A stretch of DNA of 7,293 nucleotides from an uncultured Prevotella sp. (GTDB lineage Bacteria; Bacteroidota; Bacteroidia; Bacteroidales; Bacteroidaceae): assembly GCA_945637645.1 (NCBI GenBank), contig CALZDK010000100.1, positions 1-7,293 of the forward strand, given 5' to 3'. Both the position numbers and the translations under genes were made by a program. Each line of letters begins with the position of its first letter. Position 1 is the first letter of the stretch. Under the pieces are notes generated by a model, which had not been told where the DNA came from, did not search any database, and saw only the letters and a program-made list of their open reading frames with translations. Of the stretch, positions 1 to 6,113 are shown piece by piece.

Positions 1-56
1 AACTCCTTAACTCCCAAAATATTGAGCACTTCAGAAACAAATTTAATATTATATAT

Positions 57-1754
57 ATGGCAACAGTTGACGACAAGAAGATTATCTTCTCAATGGTGGG
101 AGTATCGAAAATCATCCCACAAAACCAGAAACAGATTCTGAAGAACATCTACCTATCGTTCTTCTACGGCGCAAAAATCGGTATCATCGGTCTTAACGGC
201 GCAGGTAAATCAACCCTGATGAAAATCATAGCAGGTCTTGAACAACCTACGCAGGGAGAGGTGGTATGGAGCCCCGGCTACACCGTGGGATACCTGCCAC
301 AGGACCCTCCACTCAACGAGGCAAAGACAGTGAAGGAGAATGTGATGGAAGGTGTGCAGCACATCTACGACGCTCTTGCCGAATATGAGGACATCAACCA
401 AAAATTCGGACTTGAGGAGTACTACGGCGACCCCGACAAGATGGACAAGCTCATGCAGCGACAGGCAGAGGTTCAGGACATCATCGACGCCACCGACGCA
501 TGGAACATCGACTCAAAGCTCGAGCGCGCCATGGACGCACTGCGCTGCCCTCCAGGCGATTGGGCGGTGACAAACCTCTCTGGAGGTGAGCGACGCCGTG
601 TAGCTCTCTGCCGACTGCTGCTGCAAAAACCCGACGTGTTGCTGCTCGACGAGCCTACCAACCATCTCGACGCGGAAAGCATCGACTGGCTCGAACAGCA
701 CCTGCAGCAATATGAGGGAACAGTGATTGCCGTGACACACGACCGCTACTTCCTCGACGACGTGAGCGAATGGATTCTCGAACTCGACCGCGGCGAGGGT
801 ATTCCATGGAAGGGTAACTACTCATCATGGCTCGACCAGAAGACAAAGCGCATGGAGCAGGAGGAAAAATCGGCATCGAAGCGCCGCAAGACTCTTGAGC
901 GCGAGTTGGAGTGGGTGCGCATGGCACCAAAAGCACGCCAGGCAAAGGGTAAGGCACGTCTCAACAGCTACGAGCAGATGCTCAACCAGGAACAGAAAGA
1001 GAGAGAGGAAAAGCTGGAGATTTTCATACCAAACGGACCTCGTCTCGGCAACAAGGTGATAGAGGCACAACACGTAAGGAAGGCATTCGGCGAGAAGGTT
1101 CTCTTCAGCGACCTCAACTTCATGCTGCCTCCTAACGGCATCGTGGGCGTTATAGGTCCCAACGGAGCTGGCAAGACCACTCTCTTCCGACTCATCATGG
1201 GATTGGAGAAAGCCGACGGTGGAACATTCGAGGTGGGAGAGACAGTGAAACTCGCCTACGTTGACCAGCAGCACAAGGACATAGACCCGACAAAGACCGT
1301 ATATGATGTCATCTCACAGGGCAACGAGACAATACGTATGGGAGGACGCGACGTGAACGCCCGTGCCTACATCTCACGTTTCAATTTCTCCGGCACCGAC
1401 CAAAGCAAGCTCTGCAGCGTGCTCTCCGGCGGTGAGCGCAACCGTCTGCAACTCGCCCTCGCACTGAAACAGGAAGGCAACGTGCTACTTCTCGACGAGC
1501 CAACCAACGACATCGACGTCAACACGCTCCGTGCCCTTGAGGAAGGCCTTGAGGCTTTCGCCGGCTGCGCCGTGGTAATCAGCCACGACCGCTGGTTCCT
1601 CGACCGCATCTGCACCCATATCCTCGCCTTCGAAGGCAACGGCGAAGTGTTCTATTTCGAGGGCAGCTACTCCGACTACGAGATAAACAAGGCACGCCGC
1701 CTCGGCAACGAGGAAATAAAGAAAGGCCGCTATCGCAAGTTGATGGAAGAGTAG
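57..1754 (+). CDS. ettA: Energy-dependent translational throttle protein EttA (ABC-F ATPase)
   Basis: This 565-residue protein has two ABC ATPase domains in tandem and no membrane segment, the ABC-F layout. Domain 1 shows Walker A GLNGAGKST (45-53), signature LSGGE (174-178), Walker B ending in DEP with catalytic E199, and the switch histidine H228. Domain 2 shows GPNGAGKTT (367-375), LSGGE (456-460), E481 and H510. An insertion at about 95-140 fits the EttA arm that touches L1 and the E-site region. The charged linker at about 245-325, with its PKARQAKGKARL stretch, fits the P-site-tRNA interaction motif. Length is close to E. coli EttA (555 residues). In E. coli, EttA binds the E site and gates the first elongation step according to ATP/ADP. 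All catalytic residues are intact. The ATG at 57 follows an A/T-rich leader without Shine-Dalgarno. The promoter lies left of the window or is not recognisable. Another ABC-F subtype is possible but less likely given the linker. Confidence 0.95.
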   Translation: MATVDDKKIIFSMVGVSKIIPQNQKQILKNIYLSFFYGAKIGIIGLNGAGKSTLMKIIAGLEQPTQGEVVWSPGYTVGYLPQDPPLNEAKTVKENVMEGVQHIYDALAEYEDINQKFGLEEYYGDPDKMDKLMQRQAEVQDIIDATDAWNIDSKLERAMDALRCPPGDWAVTNLSGGERRRVALCRLLLQKPDVLLLDEPTNHLDAESIDWLEQHLQQYEGTVIAVTHDRYFLDDVSEWILELDRGEGIPWKGNYSSWLDQKTKRMEQEEKSASKRRKTLERELEWVRMAPKARQAKGKARLNSYEQMLNQEQKEREEKLEIFIPNGPRLGNKVIEAQHVRKAFGEKVLFSDLNFMLPPNGIVGVIGPNGAGKTTLFRLIMGLEKADGGTFEVGETVKLAYVDQQHKDIDPTKTVYDVISQGNETIRMGGRDVNARAYISRFNFSGTDQSKLCSVLSGGERNRLQLALALKQEGNVLLLDEPTNDIDVNTLRALEEGLEAFAGCAVVISHDRWFLDRICTHILAFEGNGEVFYFEGSYSDYEINKARRLGNEEIKKGRYRKLMEE

Positions 1755-1797
1755 CCAATGCCTGATGGAGAACATCGTTCGTACAATTCCTGTTGTC

Positions 1798-1834
1798 GAT
1801 AATCATTAACGATGGCACTATAGGATAATCATTA
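1798..1834. repeat. 11-base direct repeat in the ettA 3' region
   Basis: GATAATCATTA occurs at 1798-1808 and again at 1824-1834, with a period of 26 bases. It lies between the ettA stop codon and the shared terminator. The second copy sits inside a small odd palindrome (ATAAT-C-ATTAT). No function can be assigned; it may be chance in an A/T-rich untranslated stretch. Confidence 0.4.
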
Positions 1835-1859
1835 TTAATAAGGTATAGAAATGACAGGC

Positions 1860-1896
1860 AAAAAAGAAGGCGAGGACATTGCCCTCGCCTCTTTTT
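1860..1896. terminator. Bidirectional intrinsic terminator between convergent ettA and rpmH
   Basis: A perfect 8-base-pair stem (AGGCGAGG at 1868-1875 with CCTCGCCT at 1883-1890) encloses a 7-base loop. It is flanked by an A run on the left (1860-1865) and a T run on the right (1892-1896). Each strand therefore has a GC-rich hairpin followed by a U tract, so the element can end ettA transcripts rightward and rpmH transcripts leftward. Confidence 0.9.
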
Positions 1897-1933
1897 CAAT
1901 CTTGACGTCAAATCACTGACTGACAAGTGAGAA

Positions 1934-2089
1934 TTACTTTCCGTGATGCTCGTCAGAAACTGTCAACTTCTTGCGGCCCTTGGCACGACGAGAAGCCAGT
2001 ACTCGACGTCCATTCTTTGTAGCCATTCTCTCGCGGAAGCCGTGCTTGTTCACTCTTCTTCTGTTGTGTGGCTGAAATGTTCTTTTCAT
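1934..2089 (-). CDS. rpmH: Large ribosomal subunit protein bL34
   Basis: This small leftward gene encodes 51 residues that are almost entirely recognisable as L34. It begins MKRTFQPHNRRRVNKHGF, continues with RERMATKNGRRVLASRRAKGRKKLTVS, and is very rich in Arg and Lys. L34 is an rRNA-binding protein of the 50S subunit. E. coli L34 has 46 residues; the extra C-terminal tail SDEHHGK fits the slightly longer Bacteroidetes form. The ATG (complement of CAT at 2087-2089) is the conserved start. The gene has its own promoter at 2137-2167 and ends 38 bases before the shared terminator with ettA. In many bacteria rnpA follows rpmH, but here there is no rnpA and the next gene is the convergent ettA. 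Confidence 0.97.
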   Translation of the reverse strand: MKRTFQPHNRRRVNKHGFRERMATKNGRRVLASRRAKGRKKLTVSDEHHGK

Positions 2090-2136
2090 TGCTATATAAA
2101 TATTTAATTTTTTGTTATTCCCATTCTTTTGGGGTG

Positions 2137-2167
2137 CAAAAGTACTAATAATTTTCGAAATAACAAA
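2137..2167 (-). promoter_or_regulatory. Bacteroidetes-type promoter for rpmH
   Basis: On the minus strand a -33 TTTG (complement of CAAA at 2164-2167) is followed after 19 bases by TACTTTTG (complement of 2137-2144). This matches the Bacteroidetes primary sigma consensus TTTG ... TAnnTTTG. Transcription would start about 40 bases before the rpmH ATG, leaving a short A/T-rich leader. Confidence 0.8.
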
Positions 2168-2239
2168 GAAATATGTGATTTTTAGATAAAACTTTTATGT
2201 TTTTTTCGAGAAAACAAGCCTTTTTCCAATTTTTTACTG

Positions 2240-2247
2240 TAACTTTG
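2240..2247 (+). promoter_or_regulatory. Promoter -7 element for efp
   Basis: TAACTTTG matches the Bacteroidetes -7 consensus TAnnTTTG. It would start transcription roughly 40 bases before the efp ATG. No TTTG is visible at the expected -33 distance (positions 2217-2220 read AGCC), so the upstream half is weak. The element lies about 100 bases from the oppositely directed rpmH -7 element. Confidence 0.65.
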
Positions 2248-2294
2248 CACCCAAATTGGGAGATAATTCATAATATAACAGTTATATAAAGTAT

Positions 2295-2861
2295 ATGATT
2301 AATTCACAAGACATTAAGAAGGGAACAGCCATTCGCATGGATGGCGGCATTTGGGTATGCATCGATTTCCAGCACAGAAAGCCAGGAAAGGGCAACACAG
2401 TAATGAACACTAAACTGAAGAACGTGACAGACGGTCGCGTGCTTGATCGTACTTTCCAGGTGGGCTTCAAACTGGAGGATGTTGTTATCGAGCGTCGTCC
2501 ATACCAGTATCTCTACGAGGATCCAACAGGACGCATCTTCATGAACCAGGAGACTTTTGAGCAGATTCCAATCGCTAACGACTTGGTTATCGGCCACGAG
2601 TATATGAAAGAGAGCGACATCGTGGAAGTTGTTACCGACACCACCGACGGTACTATCCTCTACGCCGAAATGCCTGTAAAGACCTACCTCCGCGTTACTC
2701 ACAGCGAGCCGGGACTCAAGGGCGACACAGCCACCAACGCCACTAAGCCAGCCACACTGGAGACAGGTGTTGAAATCCGTGTACCTCTCTTCATCAACGA
2801 GGGCGACCTCATTCAGGTTGACACTCGCGACGGCAGCTATCTGCAGAGAGTAAAGGAATAA
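2295..2861 (+). CDS. efp: Elongation factor P
   Basis: This 188-residue protein has the usual EF-P length and its three beta domains: a KOW-like N-domain (about 1-65), a central OB domain (about 67-128) and a C-terminal OB domain (about 130-188). The N-domain loop HRKPGKGN places Lys32 at the tip, equivalent to E. coli Lys34, which reaches the peptidyl-transferase centre. The C-terminal family signature is present at about 151-170 (K-P-A ... TGVEIRVPLFINEGD). EF-P binds between the P and E sites and relieves stalling at polyproline. The start is the ATG at 2295, about 40 bases after the predicted transcription start and without Shine-Dalgarno. No gene for Lys-tip modification (EpmA, EpmB or EarP type) is in the window. 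The downstream 133-base gap has no clear terminator but holds a large hairpin repeat. Confidence 0.97.
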   Translation: MINSQDIKKGTAIRMDGGIWVCIDFQHRKPGKGNTVMNTKLKNVTDGRVLDRTFQVGFKLEDVVIERRPYQYLYEDPTGRIFMNQETFEQIPIANDLVIGHEYMKESDIVEVVTDTTDGTILYAEMPVKTYLRVTHSEPGLKGDTATNATKPATLETGVEIRVPLFINEGDLIQVDTRDGSYLQRVKE

Positions 2862-2871
2862 TATTTTTATT

Positions 2872-2965
2872 AGTGAAGAGTGAAAAGTGAAGAGTTGTGA
2901 TTACCTTCAAGACTTACATTCTGCGCAGTTCAGTAATCATAACTCATCACTCTTCATTCTTCACT
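2872..2965. repeat. Intergenic inverted repeat with 33-base arms (palindromic element)
   Basis: The left arm (2872-2904) and right arm (2933-2965) are inverted copies matching at 29 of 33 positions; two of the four mismatches would be G-U pairs in RNA. The 28-base loop contains the perfect palindrome CTGCGCAG (2921-2928). Each arm is itself built of near-tandem 7-base units (GTGAAGA, GTGAAAA, GTGAAGA on the left; TCTTCAY on the right). No open reading frame fits inside and no U tract follows, so it is not a classical terminator. GTGAAGA-type intergenic repeats are, from memory, common in Bacteroides and Prevotella genomes. It may act as an mRNA 3' stabiliser for efp, as an attenuator, or be a MITE-like remnant. 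Confidence 0.85.
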
Positions 2966-2992
2966 CTTCATTTAAATTATTCTTCATTTAAA
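2965..2992. repeat. 12-base direct repeat just before the glycosyltransferase start
   Basis: TCTTCATTTAAA occurs at 2965-2976 and 2981-2992, a 16-base period. The second copy ends two bases before the ATG at 2995. It continues the TCTTCA-unit pattern of the neighbouring inverted repeat, so it may be a tandem extension of that element's right edge. It forms the untranslated leader immediately before the next gene. Confidence 0.6.
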
Positions 2993-2994
2993 AC

Positions 2995-4041
2995 ATGAAA
3001 TACTCCATCATCGTTCCTGTATTCAACCGCCCTGACGAGGTTGACGAGCTTCTGGAAAGCCTTTGCCATCAGACATTCAGCGATTTTGAGGTCGTGATAG
3101 TAGAGGACGGTTCGGAGAGGCCTTGCAAGGACGTGTGCCAACGCTACACGGAACGACTCGACCTGAAGTATTTCATGAAGAAGAACTCAGGACCAGGACA
3201 AAGCCGAAACTACGGTGCCGAGAGGGCAAAGGGCGAATACCTCATTGTGCTCGACTCCGACGTGGTTTTGCCCGAAGGCTATCTGAAGGCTGTGGACGAC
3301 GAACTGCTGCGAGATCCTGCCGACGCTTTCGGCGGTCCCGACAGGGCACACGAGTCGTTCACCGAGACACAGAAAGCCATCAGCTACTCTATGACGAGCT
3401 TCTTCACCACCGGCGGAATACGCGGAGGAAAGAAGAAACTCGACAAATTCTATCCACGCTCGTTCAACATGGGTATCCGCCGCGATGTCTATCTGCGTCT
3501 CGGAGGATTCTCGAAGATGCGTTTCGGCGAGGATATCGACTTTTCCATACGCATCTTCAAGGCAGGCTGCCGCTGCAGGCTGTTTCCAGAGGCATGGGTG
3601 TGGCACAAGCGCCGTACCGACATGCGCAAATTCTTCCGACAGGTTTATAACAGTGGCATAGCCAGAATAAATCTCTTCAAACTCTATCCCGACTCACTGA
3701 AGTTGGTACATCTTCTGCCAATGGTGTTTACCCTTGGCGTGATTTTCCTTTTCCTCGTTGCCTGCTTTGCACGCATCATGATGGTGTATGGCAACCCGCA
3801 GGACTTCTTCTCTTGGTACTATGTCGTATTGGCAGCCATAGCACCAATCATTCTCTACTCACTTCTCATTTTCACCGATTCCGCCATAAAGAACCGCAGC
3901 CTTCCGATAGGTTTCATATCCATCGGTGCCGCCTTCGTACAGCTGATGGGCTATGGTTTCGGCTTCATCGAGGCATGGTGGAAACGCTGCGTACTGAAAA
4001 AAGACATTTTCCAGGCATTTGAAAAATCATTCTATGACTGA
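2995..4041 (+). CDS. Family 2 glycosyltransferase with C-terminal membrane anchor
   Basis: The 348-residue product begins with a GT-A fold typical of GT2 enzymes: YSIIVPVFNRPDEV (3-16) and VVIVEDGS (33-40) in the nucleotide-binding half, then the metal/nucleotide-binding DSD (87-89). The acceptor side shows a conserved GED (178-180), where the acidic pair usually supplies the catalytic base, followed by an aromatic, basic stretch (WVWHKRR, 201-207). Three hydrophobic segments follow at about 238-263, 273-294 and 303-325, anchoring the enzyme in the inner membrane with the catalytic domain in the cytoplasm. GT2 enzymes transfer sugars from nucleotide donors to lipid or glycan acceptors in surface polysaccharide or glycolipid synthesis. 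The donor and acceptor here cannot be read from sequence, and no other glycan genes are nearby. The last 8 bases overlap radC, suggesting one transcript. No TAnnTTTG element is visible before it. Confidence 0.9.
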   Translation: MKYSIIVPVFNRPDEVDELLESLCHQTFSDFEVVIVEDGSERPCKDVCQRYTERLDLKYFMKKNSGPGQSRNYGAERAKGEYLIVLDSDVVLPEGYLKAVDDELLRDPADAFGGPDRAHESFTETQKAISYSMTSFFTTGGIRGGKKKLDKFYPRSFNMGIRRDVYLRLGGFSKMRFGEDIDFSIRIFKAGCRCRLFPEAWVWHKRRTDMRKFFRQVYNSGIARINLFKLYPDSLKLVHLLPMVFTLGVIFLFLVACFARIMMVYGNPQDFFSWYYVVLAAIAPIILYSLLIFTDSAIKNRSLPIGFISIGAAFVQLMGYGFGFIEAWWKRCVLKKDIFQAFEKSFYD

Positions 4042-4723
4042 CAAACTGACCATAAAGCAATGGAACGAGGCGGATATGCCGCGCGAGAAGTTTGAGCGTC
4101 TTGGAGCGGAAGCGCTTAGCAACTCTGAACTGCTTGCAATACTTATTGGTTCCGGCAACACAAAGGAAAGTGCGGTTGACTTGATGAAACGAGTGATGAA
4201 CGACTGTGGCAACAACCTCAACACGCTCGGAAAGAAATCTATTGCAGAACTATGTGAATATGAAGGCATCGGCCCTGCAAAGGCAATAACCATTCTTGCC
4301 GCTTGCGAACTCGGCAAACGGCGACAATTGGAAAAGGCTGAGGAACGACTCGACCTCGGTTCGGCAGTTGCCATCTACGAACACATGCACCCCCTGATGC
4401 AGGACCTCGACGTGGAGGAGGCATGGGTGCTGCTCATGAACCGTAACTTCAAACTGATAAAGAAAGTGAGAATATCTCACGGCGGCATAAGCGAAACGGC
4501 AGTTGACGTGAGAGTGATTATGAAACACGCCATCATGAACAACGCCACGGTGATCGCACTCTGCCACAACCACCCAAGCAACAACCCAAGACCCAGCGGC
4601 GACGACGACCGCCTCACAAAACGCATGAAAGAGGCTTGCCAACTGATGCGCATCTTCTTCCTCGACCACCTCATCATCACCGACGGCAGATACTACTCCT
4701 ACCACGAGGAAGGCAAGATTTAA
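4034..4723 (+). CDS. radC: RadC family JAMM/MPN+ protein
   Basis: From the ATG at 4034 this is a 229-residue RadC, the normal family length. The N-terminal part has the typical opening ADMPREKFERLGAEALSNSELL and a helix-hairpin-helix-like stretch ending YEGIGPAKAITILAACELGKR (76-96). The C-terminal MPN domain carries the metal-binding JAMM motif HNHPS (178-182) followed by S188 and D191, with an upstream acidic pair at E128/E129. All zinc-ligand positions are present. An in-frame TTG at 4019 would add five residues, but the ATG gives the conserved N-terminus and overlaps the preceding stop by 8 bases, which favours translational coupling. Despite its name, a DNA-repair role is not supported: the E. 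coli radC102 phenotype was traced to recG. RadC proteins are frequent on mobile elements, but this copy sits among core genes, and no integrase or att-like repeat is seen. Confidence 0.93.
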   Translation: MTDKLTIKQWNEADMPREKFERLGAEALSNSELLAILIGSGNTKESAVDLMKRVMNDCGNNLNTLGKKSIAELCEYEGIGPAKAITILAACELGKRRQLEKAEERLDLGSAVAIYEHMHPLMQDLDVEEAWVLLMNRNFKLIKKVRISHGGISETAVDVRVIMKHAIMNNATVIALCHNHPSNNPRPSGDDDRLTKRMKEACQLMRIFFLDHLIITDGRYYSYHEEGKI

Positions 4724-4802
4724 CATTCTTTTCATACTTCCCATGCAAGATTCCCACCTTTACGACATTTACAGGGTGTAACAAACAAAAAACGACAAGA
4801 AC

Positions 4803-5528
4803 ATGAGAAGAATAAGAAAATTCATTTTTACCATGATGGCACTCACAGCGGCAGCCTTCACACTCCAGTCGTGTCTCGACGACGACGACGACAACAACTA
4901 CATTACCATTGACCCCAGCACTAATGTAGGAGTGGTGACACTGAAACCCGGCACAAAGAACAACTCCAACTGGTGGATACAGCTCACCGACTCAACAGTG
5001 GTGACCTGCTCCAACATAAAGGAATTCCCACTAAAGGAGAAGAAAGAACAAAGAGCCTATATCTATTTCAATTACGACTCTGATCCATCATCGCTCACCG
5101 CCGACATAAAGTCCATAACGGTGACACACATCGACACCATTCTCACCAAACAGCTTGCACCTGCGCTTGAGTCGCAAGAGGCTAACGACAAGGCCTACGG
5201 CAACGATCCAGTGGAAATAGTGAAAAGCGACCTCGAGACATTGGCTGAAGACGGCTATATGAACATCCGCTTCCGCGCCACCTGGCTGCCAGGCAGCAAA
5301 CACCGCGTAAACCTCGTGCGTGTGGCTGACGAAGAAGGCCTCGCCACATTCTACTTCCACCACGACTCAAACGGACAAACCAGCGGAAATCTCGGCGACG
5401 GCATGGTAGCATTCTATCTTGACCTCGAGAAAGACCTCGACAGGACACCACGAGAGATAAAAATAAAGTGGAAATCATACACAGGCGAAAAATCCGCAAA
5501 ATTCAGATATATTCCAAGAAACGACTAA
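4803..5528 (+). CDS. NigD-like surface lipoprotein
   Basis: The 241-residue product starts with a type II signal peptide: basic MRRIRK, a hydrophobic core, then lipobox LQSC with Cys24 as the lipidated residue. Directly after it comes L-DDDDD-NN, an acidic run resembling the Bacteroidetes lipoprotein export signal that sends lipoproteins to the cell surface. The rest fits the NigD family: an N-terminal beta (OB-like) part at about 35-100 and a C-terminal beta-sandwich at about 110-238 ending in IKIKWKSYTGEKSAKFRYIP. Molecular function is unknown. In B. thetaiotaomicron, NigD1 is the reported downstream effector in vesicle control by a Dma/sigma pair. Here the gene abuts the sigma gene with no spacing, so it is probably co-transcribed and a candidate target. 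The start is the ATG at 4803; later ATGs at codons 11-12 would remove the basic part of the signal peptide. Confidence 0.88.
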   Translation: MRRIRKFIFTMMALTAAAFTLQSCLDDDDDNNYITIDPSTNVGVVTLKPGTKNNSNWWIQLTDSTVVTCSNIKEFPLKEKKEQRAYIYFNYDSDPSSLTADIKSITVTHIDTILTKQLAPALESQEANDKAYGNDPVEIVKSDLETLAEDGYMNIRFRATWLPGSKHRVNLVRVADEEGLATFYFHHDSNGQTSGNLGDGMVAFYLDLEKDLDRTPREIKIKWKSYTGEKSAKFRYIPRND

Positions 5529-6113
5529 GTGAACATCTTCGGGCATAACGACGAGAAGGCTATTGCCGAGGGCATACGCAGGGGAGAAAACCGTGCGATG
5601 CGCGACTTCTATGCCCAATTCGGAGGACAACTTGCCGCCGTTTGCTCAAGATATGTCACGCAAGACAACGACGTGCAGGACGTGATGCAAGACGCAATGA
5701 TAAGCATCATTGAGCACATCGACAACTTTAAATACCATGGAAAAGGCTCGTTGAGAGCTTGGGCTACACGCATTGTCGTGAACCAAGCTCTCAACTTCAT
5801 TAAGGCTAAACGACGACAAAACGACACCTTCGCCGACAAGGACATAGGAAACATCGCCTATGCCGACGACGACAACGAACCCGACATAGGCGAAATACCG
5901 GCAGAAAAGATTCACGAGATGATACGCGACTTGCCCGATGGCTACAGGATGGTGTTCAACCTCTATGCCATTGAGGGGAAAAGCCATAAGGAGATTGCCG
6001 ATATGCTCGGCATAAAGCCCGACTCGTCAGCATCGCAATTCCACAGGGCAAAGAATATGCTGGCAAGGGAAATAGAAAAATATAAAAAAGATAATAAAAA
6101 CAAACGATCATGA
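5529..6113 (+). CDS. ECF (sigma-70 family) RNA polymerase sigma factor, Das-like
   Basis: This 194-residue protein has only sigma regions 2 and 4, the ECF layout. Region 2 (about 24-95) includes the core-binding and -10-recognition helices (DNDVQDVMQDAMISIIEHIDNF followed by LRAWATRIVVNQALNF). An acidic linker (about 100-128) leads to region 4 (about 129-182), with LPDGYRMVFNLYAIEGKSHKEIA and the recognition helix around SASQFHRAKNML. The start is GTG at 5529, immediately after the NigD-like TAA and in the same frame. The next in-frame ATG (codon 24, at 5598) would cut off the first helix, and the preceding TAA blocks any earlier start. The end overlaps the anti-sigma/barrel gene by 4 bases. 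The protein is therefore likely held inactive by that partner and released on an outer-membrane signal. The promoter it recognises is not determinable here; autoregulation of the operon is plausible. Confidence 0.92.
   Translation: MNIFGHNDEKAIAEGIRRGENRAMRDFYAQFGGQLAAVCSRYVTQDNDVQDVMQDAMISIIEHIDNFKYHGKGSLRAWATRIVVNQALNFIKAKRRQNDTFADKDIGNIAYADDDNEPDIGEIPAEKIHEMIRDLPDGYRMVFNLYAIEGKSHKEIADMLGIKPDSSASQFHRAKNMLAREIEKYKKDNKNKRS

Noticed and set aside
825..1274. Antisense open frame of 149 codons within ettA
   Set aside because: It is a shadow of the ettA frame; the sense protein has intact ABC-F motifs throughout this stretch.
2304..2702. Antisense open frame of 132 codons opposite efp
   Set aside because: It is complementary to a fully conserved EF-P coding region, and its translation shows no family features.
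2872..2965. Palindrome considered as an intrinsic terminator or a CRISPR-like repeat
   Set aside because: There is no U tract after the stem, so it is not a classical terminator. There is only one pair of inverted arms and no spacers, so it is not a CRISPR array.
3123..3650. Alternative plus-strand frame of 175 codons inside the glycosyltransferase gene
   Set aside because: It is Arg-rich frame-shifted translation of a GT2 domain whose motifs all lie in the main frame.
4019..4033. TTG at 4019 as the radC start
   Set aside because: It adds five unconserved residues. The ATG at 4034 yields the usual RadC N-terminus and a typical 8-base coupled overlap.
4034..4723. radC as a marker of an integrated mobile island
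   Set aside because: No integrase, transposase, tRNA or att-like repeat is in the window, and it overlaps a chromosomal-type glycosyltransferase gene.
4724..4802. GTGTAAC (4775-4781) upstream of the NigD-like gene as a possible ECF -35 element for autoregulation
   Set aside because: It lies only about 21 bases before the ATG, so a matching -10 element would fall at or inside the start codon. No TAnnTTTG element or terminator hairpin is visible in this 79-base gap either, so the operon's promoter remains unassigned.
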